Positions 1-11,196 of a stretch of DNA of 64,000 nt are shown piece by piece (the stretch's first letter is position 1; every line of letters starts with the position of its first letter). The notes beneath the pieces are model-generated. The model ran no database searches, had not been told where the DNA came from, and saw only the letters and a list, made by a program, of their open reading frames with translations. This DNA comes from Tubulanus polymorphus (taxonomy: Eukaryota > Nemertea > Palaeonemertea > Tubulaniformes > Tubulanidae), in the NCBI RefSeq assembly GCF_964204645.1, contig NC_134036.1, forward strand, positions 4,882,001 through 4,946,000. The letters run 5' to 3'. A program made the position numbers and the translations under genes.

Positions 1-3000
1 AGTCGTTACCGGTAAAACAGTTTGAAAATGTTTGTAAATCGGGATTTTTACATTCGGGAATTTCATGCGTAAAATACATCAGAGATGAACGTCTGAATTG
101 GGAGAATGCTGAATTGTATTGTAGACAGAAGTACGCGGGACATCTACTCAGTATCAACTCACAACCGGAAATGATTTCTATTAAAAGATTATTCGCTACA
201 AAGCTTCTTCTAAAGGCATATTCACAGAGAGCGCTCATAATGATGATTGGATTAAAACTGCAAGTAAGTCATAAAATAAGTCATATGAAACTTTGTATAT
301 AAGAATTTGGGGTTATCTTTAATCACGTGTTTGCAACTTAATTTTCAGCAAGTTTCTGGTTATTACACGTGGACTGACGGGAAACCATTGAGCTACACAG
401 AGTGGTATCAACCTACAAATAACGACACGATACCAGAAGTTATTCGAGGATTGATATCTCCTCTTAGAAAACAACCGATAAATGACGTCAATATGCCGTG
501 TACGGCGATGATACTGAATAATCCACGAGGATCAGCGAACTGGGTTCGATTCCCCTGCGAAATCGAAGAGGTCCACACGAGTTTCATTTGCGAAACTGAA
601 AGATTTACCATCGAAAATAGAACAGCATCAATGTGGAATGTAACCAAAAACGACACATTTCTATTTCAAAATGCTGATTTCAACGATTCGAACTGTACGA
701 TTGGTTGGGTAAACATAGGTAAACAATGCTATCAAATACTGACAGATTGGAACAGATATCGAGGTCTTGACTCAAAAACTGCTACAGAGATGTGTCATAG
801 CATCGGATCTGATATGGGCAAAATAGTCCGTAACACAGAAAATGACATCTTAAATTTGATAAAATCATTTCAATATCAACATCAATATAGCTCTATTCTA
901 ACGATGACTTCCAATGACCGACTGCAAGTTATAAACCCAATAATCACCAGAGATGAAATTACTTATATTCAATCAGTTAAATGGACGACGAAACAGTTTG
1001 ATAATGCAACAGATACAGCGAATTCTGTTTTGTGTTCTTACAATGTAACTGACGAAGAGTTAACTTCTATAAGCGGTTGTAAATCGTGGCAGTTTAAATG
1101 TAACGATCTAAGATGTATCAGCGACCATCGCGTGTGTGATACCAGACACGACTGTCGACACGGCGAAGACGAACTAATTTGTTCGCATATCAATTTACAC
1201 AGTCAGTTTCAATGCGATGATGGTCAGGTGATATCAATAAGTGGATTCTGTGACTTCATACAGGATTGTCGGGATGGTTCGGATGAGGAATCTTGTATTC
1301 ATCCCCCGTGTTTGTCAGAACAATTTCGCTGCACAAGTGGTCAATGTATCAGTAGGTCAAGTAGATGTGATGGAGTCACATATTGTAAAGACGGATCAGA
1401 TGAAATGGGATGCACGACTGAAATATGTCAGGGGTTCCTGTGTAACAGTGGAGACTGTATCAGTTCTCAGTTGTATCAGGATGGTGTCGTGGATTGTAGT
1501 GGAAGCCTCGAAGAAGATGAATTAGTAACAACTACTAATGTTACAGTGAATCCTACTGTTCAGTGCAATAATGAAAACTACTGCACAACTAACTTCACAA
1601 ATCTCTGTACGGAATCAGATGAACAAAGATGTTCTTTCAATTCTCCTCATTGTTATTCAAGACGTCACGGATGTATTCTAGAAAGAATGACAAATGGCTT
1701 CCCAGTTTGTAGAAATCTTGAGCACGTATTGAGATGTGAAGAATTTGAATGTCCAGCTGGTACTGTAAAATGTCCAGCATCGTACTGTATACCGATCAGA
1801 CAGGTGTGCGATGGTCAATCAGATTGTCCTAATTCAGAAGATGAACAAAACTGCGAAACATTTTCGTGTCCAGGAATGTTTAAATGTGGTCAGGAAAATC
1901 GATGTATTCCACAATCTGAAGTTTGTGACGGTTTCGTCAATTGTAAACATACAACTGATGACGAGGCTTTCTGTAATGTCACGTGTCCGATGGGCTGTAG
2001 ATGTCAAGGTCATTTGATTGATTGTGCCAATGCTGGTTTAAAAGATGTCTCTGGTCTTTTCTCGACATCAAGTCGAGTTTTAATTCTGTCAAATAACAGA
2101 ATCATTCTGAGCGAGTCGACGTTTGCTTCATTCGTTTATCTTCGAATGCTTAACATCTCTTCCAATGAATTGTCTTATATTTTACCGAACTCGTTTACAA
2201 ACCTGCATAATCTACATACATTAGATCTTACATACAACAACTTAACATCATTATCTACAAACACATTCATCGGGTTGTATAATTTAAAAGAGTTATTGAT
2301 CACTGAAAATCCTATACGCCATTTAGACGACAATACCTTTCAAGATTTAATGTCATTACAATTTCTGGACCTTCGAAGGCTTTCGGTTTTGCTGCTTGGT
2401 AGAGATGTATTTAGAGGTTTATCTGCATTACAGTCGTTGAATATCAGCAGCAACAGAATCTATCATATTTCACGATATGCTTTTTCAGGATTAAATGAAC
2501 TTAGAATTCTCGATATTACCAACAACTCTAAATTTATTTTGACAGAAAGAGGCGTTTTCGATAATCTAACATCATTAGTCTCGTTAACGTCTGATGCTTA
2601 CAAATTTTGCTGCATGGCTCCGAATGTTGACCAGTGCCTTCCCGAAGCTGATGAATTTTCCTCCTGTTCTGATCTGATGGGTAACACAGTCCTCAGAGCT
2701 ATCATCTGGGTCATCGCTTCATTCAGTTTCTTCGCGAACAGTATCGTCATTTTATTTCGTCTTCGATCAATTCGACTTTCATCCTCCGAAAAACGTAACA
2801 CATCTTCCGACATCTTAATTATCAATATCGCAGCTTGTGATGTTCTCATGTCGATTTATTTGTTTTCGATTGCGGGTGCAGATTATATTTATAAAGGAGA
2901 TTATTTCCTAAATTCTGAAACTTGGACGGATAGTTCATTGTGTAGTTTCGCCGGAGTCACGGTGACTATTTCTTGTGAAGGCTCATTGACGTTTCTATTT

Positions 3001-3585
3001 ATTCTAACACGGCATAGATTCTCGAATATCGTTAACCCATTTTCTGGAAGCCCGATTACATCACCGAGATATGTGTCGATTATTTGTGGCATGTGTTGGG
3101 TTATTATAAGTACAATCTCTATAATACCGCTGTCACAATTATCTTATTTCGGTATTAAATTCTACGGTACCACTGGAGTTTGTTTACCTATAAATTTAAT
3201 ATCAATTGATGTCCACGCCTGGCAATATTCATTCGCTATTTTTGGGGTATTCAACTCGTTCATACTCGCTACGATAATAACGACTTATGCGCAAATGTAC
3301 AGACTCGTATCTGGAAGCAGGTCTGGTTCGGGTAGAATTGATCCTACCGAACTAGTTTTAGCACGTAGAAGTTTAGTGATAAATCTTTGTAATTTATTTT
3401 GCTGGCTGCCGTTAATTATCGTTCAGTTTTGCGCGGTATTTCGGGTAGAAATACCGAATCAGGTGGCGGCTTGGCTGGCGGTTCTTTTCTTACCGATCAA
3501 CTCGTCCCTAAATCCCCTTCTTTACACAATACTGACTATCGATATGAAATCCATACGAGCAAAAACAAAACGCTTTCGGCAATAA
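1..3585 (+). CDS. Unit 1: CUB/lectin/LDLa/LRR seven-helix receptor, 5' part missing
   Basis: Coding segments are 1-263 (end of exon 2) and 349-3585 (exon 3, stop TAA 3583-3585). Intron 2 (264-348) has GTAAGT donor and TTTTCAG acceptor, phase 0. It contains no in-frame stop just before the acceptor, so exon 3 stays open back to about 307. The segment starts inside the CUB6-lectin linker, completes lectin domain 1, and continues with the degenerate lectin-like domain 2, LDLa modules, LRR cap, about seven LRRs, a Cys-rich hinge and seven helices ending in a short basic tail (KRFRQ). Lectin domain 2 is of the 'FTIENRT / GWVNIG' type. LDLa3 has Tyr where the other copies have the acidic residue before its fifth Cys (VTYC for VTDC), probably weakening its calcium site. 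The TM3 motif is HRF. An AATAAA at 3581-3586 overlaps the stop. Intron 2 and the LDLa region resemble unit 8 most closely. Confidence 0.88.
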
Positions 3586-5201
3586 ATGTTTCAAACAGTC
3601 TTAACGCATTGATCCGGCAAATATTATCGGGTTGTCCTATCTAAGCTCAAGAGTTGTTATTTTTAATTGTACGTTCGAGTATCAAAGTTCACACATTTCA
3701 CCCGAAATCATGCCCTCTCTGCAAGATGCGTCCGAAAACTATAGACAATATTGAAATTTTAAACATGATATTAAACCTGAGCGAACGAAGTTATCAGAAT
3801 ATTTCTGAAATATAATCGGGCGTGGGTATTAACGACACGTGGAAACGATGGAACCGAAAATTACTTTTGAATTGGATGAGAAATGTCGTGCGAATATAAA
3901 ATTGTCCAAAATTACCGTGAAATGTTGAACCTGTTATTTTTTATTTTTCCTGCCAATTCAAGTTCGTAAAAAAAATGGACCTCGCAAATACTCAGCGCAT
4001 CATCAGAGTTGTTAAAATTCTAAGCCGTCACGTTTGAAACATTCAGCCAAATCTTTGTTTTATTTTCCTTATATAAGATAGCGAATATTACGTTTCCTCT
4101 TAATCTCAATCGAATGCGAAATTTCGTTTTAAGAAAGAAAAAAATTCTTTTCACAATGCGCGGGGACGTATAGAATAGATTTCTATATCGCAAACAATTT
4201 CGTCTTGGATTCATCACTTTGACCGTACGTACGAGTAACGTTAACATAATAAAGAGGTCAAGAGATTTTTGGGCCTTTTTCAATCGATTTTTGCCGAGAC
4301 TCGAGCTACCCACACGCCAGTCATCAACTGGTGGATCTGTCTTCCAAAAATGAATAAATGTAAATACAGCCTACAAAGTAGTCTACAGAACTGAATTGGA
4401 TTGGAGAATGTTTAAGTAGAAAGTTACCAATTATGTTTTTGGTCTAAAGAAAAACCCAGACGAATTTGACACAACATCCAACTATGATATATCCTATCGA
4501 TTTCCAATGACAAACACGAACCCGCTGTTTTATTCTCGGTATGTTTGATTTCTTGGTTTTATAACTCATTAATCTAATTAACATTAAACTAACCGATTGA
4601 ACGAGTAAGAAGGGCAATACATATTTCAAGATCGAAAACTAAAAAACGCGGTTCGCGAATTCGCGAAAACGGCGCCTTACTAACGCGTAAAGTAACGCGC
4701 TGCGACTGGATTGAACACACGCCAGTCGCCGATTTTCAAAACGGTTAGAATCCTGAAACCGTGCGATGCGTATGAACTGCGATTCCAATAATATTCATAA
4801 AGTCGAATTTTGTCGGACGGTCGAGCGAAAATATATATTCGACTAGCTAATGAAATATTAATTTAAAAATAAAATAGGTAAACGAACGACACGAAATAAT
4901 TGGGATATTTTTATGTATAATTGGACATGAATATTTTCCGCGCCTAAAGGAAACGTGAAACGTGAAAATTGCTGCACAGATTGATGGTAATTACTGGAGA
5001 ACTCGTTCGAAAGAAATGTCAACGTTTGAAAATATGTTTTTATCCTGTATTTGATGATTGCAACAAATGATAAGTTAGAAATCTAAAATGCTCCATCATT
5101 TATGGAGAAAATTTGAAGATAGAAAGTAATGTGAAAAGGCGATCAGTGATTGAAATAACAACTTTTGAATCAGGAATGAATTCCAACGTTGTGTCGTGTT
5201 G
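3586..5201. other. Spacer 1: 3' flank of unit 1 and putative promoter/5'UTR of unit 2
   Basis: No credible gene. The spacer carries the repeat-wide landmarks: a CGTACGTACG palindrome near 4225; a perfect 16-bp palindrome TTCGCGAATTCGCGAA at 4652-4667; a short hairpin GCGACTGG (4702-4709) / CCAGTCGC (4722-4729); and a TATA-like AAAATATATATT at 4828-4839 inside a block conserved in every spacer. It lacks a stretch of about 45 bp found in spacers 3-8 (see 34875-34925). A 97-codon minus-strand open frame at 4020-4313 recurs in other spacers but with changed ends, so it is not called a gene. The core promoter and transcription start cannot be fixed from sequence alone. Confidence 0.6.
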
Positions 5202-5202
5202 A
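5176..5202 (+). promoter_or_regulatory. Upstream mini-ORF overlapping the unit 2 start (TGATG)
   Basis: ATG at 5176 opens an eight-codon frame (MNSNVVSC) whose TGA shares its final A with the ATG at 5202. It matters only if the mRNA starts upstream of 5176, which is likely but not shown. Ribosomes ending here could reinitiate at 5202 or at the better-context ATG at 5214. Confidence 0.45.
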
Positions 5203-8200
5203 TGTTGTTCGGTATGGAGCAGCGACTGAGAGCGCTGTTTACGGCGTCGCTGATCGTCTGTCAAGTTCGCATCGCGCGCGCTGATCGCGCAGACTCTATC
5301 GGGGAATCGTCTGTGACGGTAAGTTCGTCTTGTAACAACACGTGGTACCCGCTAGATTCTACGTCCGGTTACATCGTTTCACCGAATTACCCTTCGTTAA
5401 CGCGCGGCGTTGAATGTCGTTGGTTCATCAACAGTTCTTTTACGGGGACTTTTCACGTCCAAGTTTACTACGATATTGGGCTTTCAATATTCTGTAGTGA
5501 TAACTACCTTCTCGTTTACGAGTCTGAAAAGAGATTGTGCGGTGTTGGAAAACATGAAATCCGCCGTAACGATTCGATCTCGTTGATGTTTATGAGTAAC
5601 GTCGATGGTGCGCGAGGTAGTCGGGTTTATGTCATATATAGTTATGAACGAAGCCGATTGAAAATCAGTCACGACTGTTTAAGACACAATATAAGATTGG
5701 GGAGGCTAAAAGCTGAGCAGGGTTACAAATACACCGTAGGAAAAATAAAGAATTGCCAGTTATTTGTTGAATGGAGCGGCATGCCGCGAGGTTATGCGTT
5801 GAATCTAACATTTATTGATACAACTTTTAGATTCTATTATGGTAGGAAATCATTGTCGGTAACCATGAAAATACACGACGGTTGGAACACCAGCAATGAA
5901 CCTTTAGCGCATATACCACACCAATCCGGACATCAAGCATCATCATTTTATACAAAAACAAACAAAGCTGTTTTGGTGTCACTGCTGACACATCTACAGT
6001 CATTGCTTTTAGTACAGACGTATAGAATATCAGATTGGAACGTCTCTAATCCGTTGATTCAGATCTCTAATAACGAGTCGGGAGTGCTCATTCCCGATGA
6101 CAACAGTTTACACGTAATATTCCGATCAAAAAACTTACACTGTTGGTCTATCACAGTGCAGGTGTTACAATACGTCTTCTTCAACTGGACACGCGAACTC
6201 GTCATATCCGGTGACGTCATCGGTGTATATAAACTAGAAGGGTTACACGTTGTAGGAACTGATATTTTACTCGGTTATAACTACCTAGAATCACTGAGTG
6301 TTAAATCTGACGGTTTCCTCGTGATAATGTGCGTTTTGAAAGCAACAGTCCACGAAAATGTGAGATTTGAAATAAACTATAGAATGGAATCTCTTTCGAT
6401 ATATGATATAAAGGTCATAAACCAGGTAAATATCACCTGTGAAATTTTGTTATCCCGTATCGATACGACTTGAAATCATTTAAGATAAAAACTGTCTGAT
6501 ATGCTTGTAATATTTGCCAACTCTAGGTACCGGTGAACCGAATGTGGTTTATGACGCAAGACTCGCTGTTTCCAAAACGAAATAAAGTCTCGGTGAATTA
6601 TCGCGTCACTACATACGAGTTCAAATGGAAAGTTGATATCTATGAAGAGAATATGGAACTAACAGTTTTATCAGAGAACTGCGAGCGAGCTGGATTTTAC
6701 ATATTCGACGGTGGTAATTTCACGGCTAGACGATACGGTCCGTATTGTCCTCGTTTATTCACCCCGTACGACCGTAACGTCGTCAGTCTGATTACATCAG
6801 GTGGATCGGTTACTGTAGTAGGATACGCTTATAACTGGGATGATCAGTTAACAGTCGGTAAGATATCATATCTCAGATTTCGTCCTACCGACTGCAACGG
6901 GTATGTTTTAAAGGATGGAGAACATCGGATCAATATGACGTCACACTGTCTCGTGATAACACCGGAAAATCGACGCCTTCCTTTGAGAAATATTTATATA
7001 TTATCAGAACACGAATATCAAATTGACCGATGTTTTCAGGATCATCTATCATTCGGTTCTTGTAGCAGGTATCTGAGATTGAGTAGTCAGGTTCTTAATA
7101 ACGGTCTCGTATTAAACACTGTGAAAACACGTGTGGCGAATGTATTCTGGTTGTATTCATTATTAGTTAAACTACGGCGTAAATGTCAACGATCGAAGAT
7201 AGTGGCAGGCGTTATTGGCCAGACACCATTGAATGATAATTGCGGAATCATTCAATCACCAAACTACCCGGGATCAGCGGGGCAAACCAGAGAAGCATTA
7301 CTATATAGTTTTCCAAGTAGGAACATTCAGCGAATTCTGTACTACAGATTTGTAATCAAATATACTGATATGATACAATGTGAGAAAACGAATCCGTGGG
7401 ACAAGGACCCGATTGTAATAAACCATTCCATTATTGATAGAACTAGCGGTCAAACACATCAACACGAAAATATAATATGCGACAATAACGCGATACCGGG
7501 ACTTGTGTTTTATAGTTTAAGACATGAGAACCTGTGGTTTGAGGTGAAAAATCACATACCTTCTTTTCAAATACAATACATATTAGAACAGCCGTTACTG
7601 ATAAAACAGTTTGAAAATGTCTGTAAATCGGGATTTCTAGATTCGGGAATTTCATGCGTAAAATACATCAGAGATGAACGTCTAAATTGGGAGAATGCTG
7701 AATTGTATTGTAGACAGAAGTACGCGGGACATCTACTCAGTATCAACTCACAACAGGAGATGATTTCTATCAAACGATTATTCGCAACAGAACTTCTTCT
7801 AAAGGCATATTCACAGAAAGCGCTCTTAATGATGATTGGATTAAAAATGAAGGTAAAATTCTTAATTTCTAAAACTATCTCGTTAAAAGAAATTTATATA
7901 CCATCATGATGTTTTAATCATGAATTTGCCACTTAAACTTTTAGTCTACTTCTGGTTCTTACACATGGACTGATGGGAAACCATTGAGCTACACGGAGTG
8001 GTATCAACCTACAAATAACGACACGATACCAGAAGTTATTCGAGGATTGATATCACCTCTAAGAAAACAACCGATAAATGACGTCAATATGCCGTGTACG
8101 GCGATGATACTGAATAATCCACGAGGATCAGCGAACTGGGTTCGATTCCCATGTGAAATCGAAGAGGTCCACACGAGTTTCATTTGCGAAACTGAAAGAA

Positions 8201-11196
8201 TTGATATCGAAAAAAGAACAGCATTAATGTTGAACATAACCAAAAACGACACATTTCTAATACGGGAAAATCCATTTCAAAATATTGATTTCAATGACTC
8301 GAGCTGTACGTTTGGTTTGGTAAGAATAGACAGACAATGCTATCAAATGTTGACAGACTGGAACACACATCGAGGTCTTGATATAAAAAGTGCGACAGAG
8401 ATGTGTAATGGCGTCCGGGCCGAAGTAGGTAGTACAAACAGTAATACTGAAAAAGATATCTTAAATTTGATAACAACATTTCAATATCAACATCAATATA
8501 GCTCTGTACTAACGATGACTTCTTATGACACACTGCAAGTTATAAACCCAATAATAACCAGAGATGAAATTACTTATATTCAATCACTAAAATGGACGAT
8601 GAAACAGTTTGATAACGCGACAGAAATAGCGCATTCTGTTTTGTGTTCATACAATGTAACTGATGAAGAGTTAGCTTCTATAAGCGGTTGTAAATCGTGG
8701 CAGTTTGAATGTAACGATCAAAGATGTATCAGCGACCATCGCGTATGTGATACCAGACACGACTGTCGACACGGCGAAGATGAACTGAGTTGTTCGCATA
8801 TCAATTTACACAGTCAGTTTCAATGCGATGATGGTCAGGTTATATCAATAAGTGGTTTCTGTGATTTCATACAGGATTGTGTGGATGGTTCTGATGAGGA
8901 ATCTTGTTTTCATCCCCCGTGTTTGTCTGAACAATTTCGCTGCAAAAGTGGTCAATGTTTCAGTAGGTCAAACAGATGTGATGGAGTCACTGATTGTAAA
9001 GACGGATCAGATGAAATGGGATGCACTACTAAAATATGTCAGGGGTTCCTGTGTAACAGTGGAGACTGTATTAGTTCTCAGTTGTATCAGGATGGAGTCG
9101 TGGATTGTAGTGGAAGCGTCGAAGAAGATGAATTAGTAACGGCGACTAATGTTACAGTGAATCCTACTGTTCAATGCAATAATGAAAACTACTGCACAAC
9201 TAACTTCACAAATCTCTGTACGGAATCAGATGAACAAAGGTGTTCTTTCAATTCTCCTCATTGTTATTCAAGACGTCACAGATGTATTCTAGAAAGAATG
9301 ACGAATGGCTTCCCAGTTTGTCGAAATCTTGAGCACGTTTTGAGATGTGAAGAATTTGAATGTCCAGCTGGTACTGTAAAATGTCCAGCATCGTACTGTA
9401 TACCGATCAGACAGGTTTGCGATGGTCAATCAGATTGTCCTAATTCAGAAGATGAAGAAAACTGCGAAACATTTTCGTGTCCAGGAATGTTTAAATGTGG
9501 TCAGGAAAATCGGTGTATTCCACAATCTGAAGTTTGTGACGGTTTCGTCAATTGCAAACATACAACTGATGACGAGGCTTTCTGTAATGTCAAGTGTCCG
9601 ATGGGCTGTAGATGTCAAGGTCATTTGATTGATTGTGCCAATGCTGGTTTAAAAGATGTCACTGGTTTTTTCTCGACATCAAGTCGAGTTTTAATTCTGT
9701 CGAATAACAGAATTATTCTGAGCGAGTCGACGTTTTCATTATTCGTTTATCTTCGAATGCTCAACATCTCTTCCAATGAATTGTCTTATATTTTACCGAA
9801 CTCGTTCACAAACCTGCATAATTTACATACATTAGATCTTACGTACAACAACATAACATCATTATCCACAAACACATTCATCGGGTTGTATAATTTAAAA
9901 GAGTTATTGATAACTGAAAATCCTATACGCCATTTAGACGACAATACCTTCCAAGATTTAATGTCATTACAAATTCTAAACCTTCAAGGCCTTTCAGTTT
10001 TGCTGATTGGCAGAGATGTATTTAGAGGTTTATCTGCATTACAGTCGTTGGATATTAGCAGTAACAGAATCCATCATATTTCACGATATGCTTTTTCAGG
10101 ATTAAATGAACTTAGAATTCTCGATTTCACCAACAACTCTAAATTTATTTTGACTGAGACAGGCGTTTTCGATAATCTAACATCATTAGTCTCGTTAACG
10201 TCTGATGCTTACAAATTTTGTTGCATGGCTCCGAATGTTGACCAGTGTCTTCCTGAAGCTGATGAATTTTCCTCCTGTTCTGATCTGATGGGTAACACAA
10301 TCCTCAGAGCTATCATCTGGATCATCGCTTCATTTAGTTTCTTCGCGAACAGTATCGTCATTTTATTTCGTCTTCGATCAATTAGACTTTCATCCTCCGA
10401 AAAGCGCAACACATCCTCTGACATCCTCATTATCAATATCGCAGCTTGTGATTTTCTGATGTCGATTTATTTGTTTTCGATCGCGGGTGCAGATTATATT
10501 TATAAAGGAAATTATTTCCTAAACTCTGAAACTTGGACGGATAGTTCATTGTGTAGTTTCGCCGGAGTCACAGTGACTATTTCTTGTGAAGGCTCATTGA
10601 CGTTTCTATTCATTCTAACACGTCATAGATTCTCGAATATCGTTAACCCATTTTCTGGAAGCCCGATTAGATCACCGAGATATGTGTCCATTATTTGTGG
10701 CGTGTGTTGGGTTACTATAAGTACAATCTCTATAATACCGCTGTCACAATTATCTTATTTCGGTATTAAATTCTACGGTACTACTGGAGTTTGTTTACCT
10801 ATGAATTTAATATCAATTGATGTCAACGCCTGGCAATATTCATTCGCTATTTTTGCGGTATTCAACTCATTCATACTCGCTACGATAATGGCGACTTATG
10901 CACAAATGTACAGACTCGTATCTGGAAGCAGGACAGGTTCGGGTAGAATCGATCCTACGGAACTGGTTTTAGCACGAAGAAGTTTGGTGATAAATCTTTG
11001 TAATTTATTTTGCTGGCTGCCGTTAATTATCGTTCAGTTTTGCGCGGTATTACGGGTAGAAATACCGAATCAGGTGGCGGCTTGGCTGGCGGTTCTTTTC
11101 TTACCGATCAACTCGTCCCTCAATCCCCTTCTTTACACAATACTGACTATCGATATGAAATCAATACGAGCAAAAACTAAACGCTTTCGGCAATAA
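5202..11196 (+). CDS. Unit 2: complete chimeric CUB/C-type lectin/LDLa/LRR GPCR, about 1933 aa
   Basis: Exons 5202-6425, 6527-7852 and 7945-11196; both introns phase 0. Predicted plasma-membrane receptor related to GRL101/relaxin-type LGRs. Approximate residues: signal peptide 1-27; CUB1 44-148 (SPNYP, LCG); CUB2-like 159-276; CUB-like 280-402; CUB-like 411-515; CUB-like 530-628; CUB6 647-762 (SPNYPG); lectin domain 774-931, split by intron 2; degenerate lectin-like domain 971-1084; LDLa modules between 1099 and 1397 with a Cys-rich linker at 1261-1323; LRR cap 1401-1414; about seven LRRs to 1601; hinge 1609-1628; helices between 1636 and 1916. NxxV-type N1.50, NIAACD, CWLP and NPLLY are present; E/DRY is HRF. 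First in-frame ATG is 5202 (poor context); 5214 has a purine at -3 and G at +4 and gives a neat signal peptide, so it may be the true start. Type A CUB2. AATAAA 11192-11197 overlaps the stop. Ligand unknown. Confidence 0.9.

Noticed and set aside
3399-3644. Alternative-frame open stretches overlapping the 7TM exon ends (MLAAVNYRS...) and LDLa region
   Set aside because: They are shadows of the main frame, repeated in every unit, with no signal peptide or domain and no independent start context.
4020-4313. Conserved 75-97 codon minus-strand open frames in the spacers
   Set aside because: They recur because the spacers are duplicated. Their ends, lengths and frames change between spacers (frameshifting indels, 45-bp difference), and there is no recognisable domain.
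5318-5324. GGTAAGT inside exon 1 just after the signal peptide, a perfect-looking splice donor
   Set aside because: The sequence that follows encodes the conserved first CUB domain without interruption and no matching acceptor that would preserve it was seen. It could at most be a cryptic donor.
6474-6532. Treating each long open frame as a separate gene
   Set aside because: Frames end just after consensus donors and resume just after acceptors with matching phase 0 in every unit, and lectin domain 1 is completed only by joining exons 2 and 3. One three-exon gene per unit explains all copies.
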